Origin: Nitrospirota bacterium
Lineage (GTDB): Bacteria; Nitrospirota; Thermodesulfovibrionia; UBA6902
Length of the DNA: 33,599 nt
Reading direction: 5' to 3'
Assembly (NCBI GenBank): GCA_016222905.1
Contig: JACRPZ010000006.1
Span: 1-33,599 of the forward strand
The notes below the pieces were generated by a model. The model saw only the letters and a list, made by a program, of their open reading frames with translations, ran no database searches and had not been told where the DNA came from. Positions 33,428-33,599 of the stretch are shown one piece after another. How positions within the stretch are numbered: the stretch's first letter is position 1; each line of letters opens with the position of its first letter. A program made the position numbers and the translations under genes.

Positions 33428-33599
33428 TCACAACAAACCATAATCACACTCCGAGCCCGCAGGATAAGGCGAAATGACATATATCAACCCTCCACCCCAC
33501 CACATATCATTACCCCTTAAAGGATAAAATCCCCAATAATACTCATCATATCCGGGATATACCCTGCACGGGAAATTTCCTCCGCAGAATTCGCTGTCC
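33428..33599 (-). CDS. C-terminal end of an aromatic- and Gly-rich protein (runs in from the right edge)
   Basis: The minus strand is open from base 33598 to a TGA at 33428-33430, 56 residues. Parts read DSEFCGGNFPC, GYDEYYWGFYPLRGND and MWWGGGLIYVISPYPAGSEC. The Gly/Tyr/Trp/Pro richness and two spaced Cys suggest an exported or cell-surface protein. The family is not recognisable from this tail. The 158 bp between it and the GGDEF start show no clear terminator. Confidence 0.5.
   Translation of the reverse strand, partial: DSEFCGGNFPCRVYPGYDEYYWGFYPLRGNDMWWGGGLIYVISPYPAGSECDYGLL

Overview
The window looks like a chromosomal segment of an anaerobic bacterium, possibly of the Nitrospirota or a relative. 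That is inference: gene order, moderate GC, heavy AGA/AGG use in the core genes, a short hybrid-cluster protein (Hcp), and several small Cys-rich proteins; no marker settles the phylum. The left edge (1-137) holds the first codons of a transposase on the minus strand and two degenerate repeats that look like an insertion-sequence end. Next comes the universal translation block rpsB-tsf-pyrH-frr (320-3251), followed by gap-pgk (3368-5601) on the same strand.

From 5718 to 12079 are a 13-repeat kinesin-light-chain-like TPR protein, smpB, a protein with four 29-residue repeats fused to a CheX-like domain, a CheY-like receiver, a DUF502 membrane protein, two small Cys proteins and hcp.

The accessory core is 12290-23044: a collinear plus-strand run of Bro-N protein, a 52-aa basic protein, cas3, cas5c, cas8c, cas7c, cas4, a RhuM-family gene, cas1 and cas2, then a leader and a 10-repeat CRISPR array. 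This is a complete type I-C system with two additions. A Bro-N gene and tiny basic ORF sit directly upstream, and a full-length RhuM gene with a REP-like palindrome separates cas4 from cas1. Array repeats change stepwise: the leader-distal repeat is 32 nt with a GCACGGG core, the next is 33 nt with GCACGGGG, and the eight leader-proximal copies have GTACGGGG, which makes the core a perfect 20-bp palindrome.

The array ends one base from the stop codon of a convergent minus-strand set (DUF1015 -> methyltransferase -> phosphodiesterase, 23046-25495). The rest holds an ArsM-like methyltransferase, a truncated DUF202 remnant, an orphan GlnQ-type ATPase, tsaB-rimI, a cytoplasmic four-PAS LuxR regulator followed by an 80-aa Cys protein and a 37-aa Trp/Cys-rich hydrophobic peptide, a diguanylate cyclase -> JAMM peptidase pair on the minus strand, and the C-terminal end of an aromatic-rich protein running in from the right edge.

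The best candidate for something undescribed is the pairing of two phage-antirepressor-type DNA-binding families (Bro-N and RhuM) plus a 52-aa basic protein with one I-C cas transcription unit. Whether they are functional partners or passengers cannot be decided from this sequence alone.
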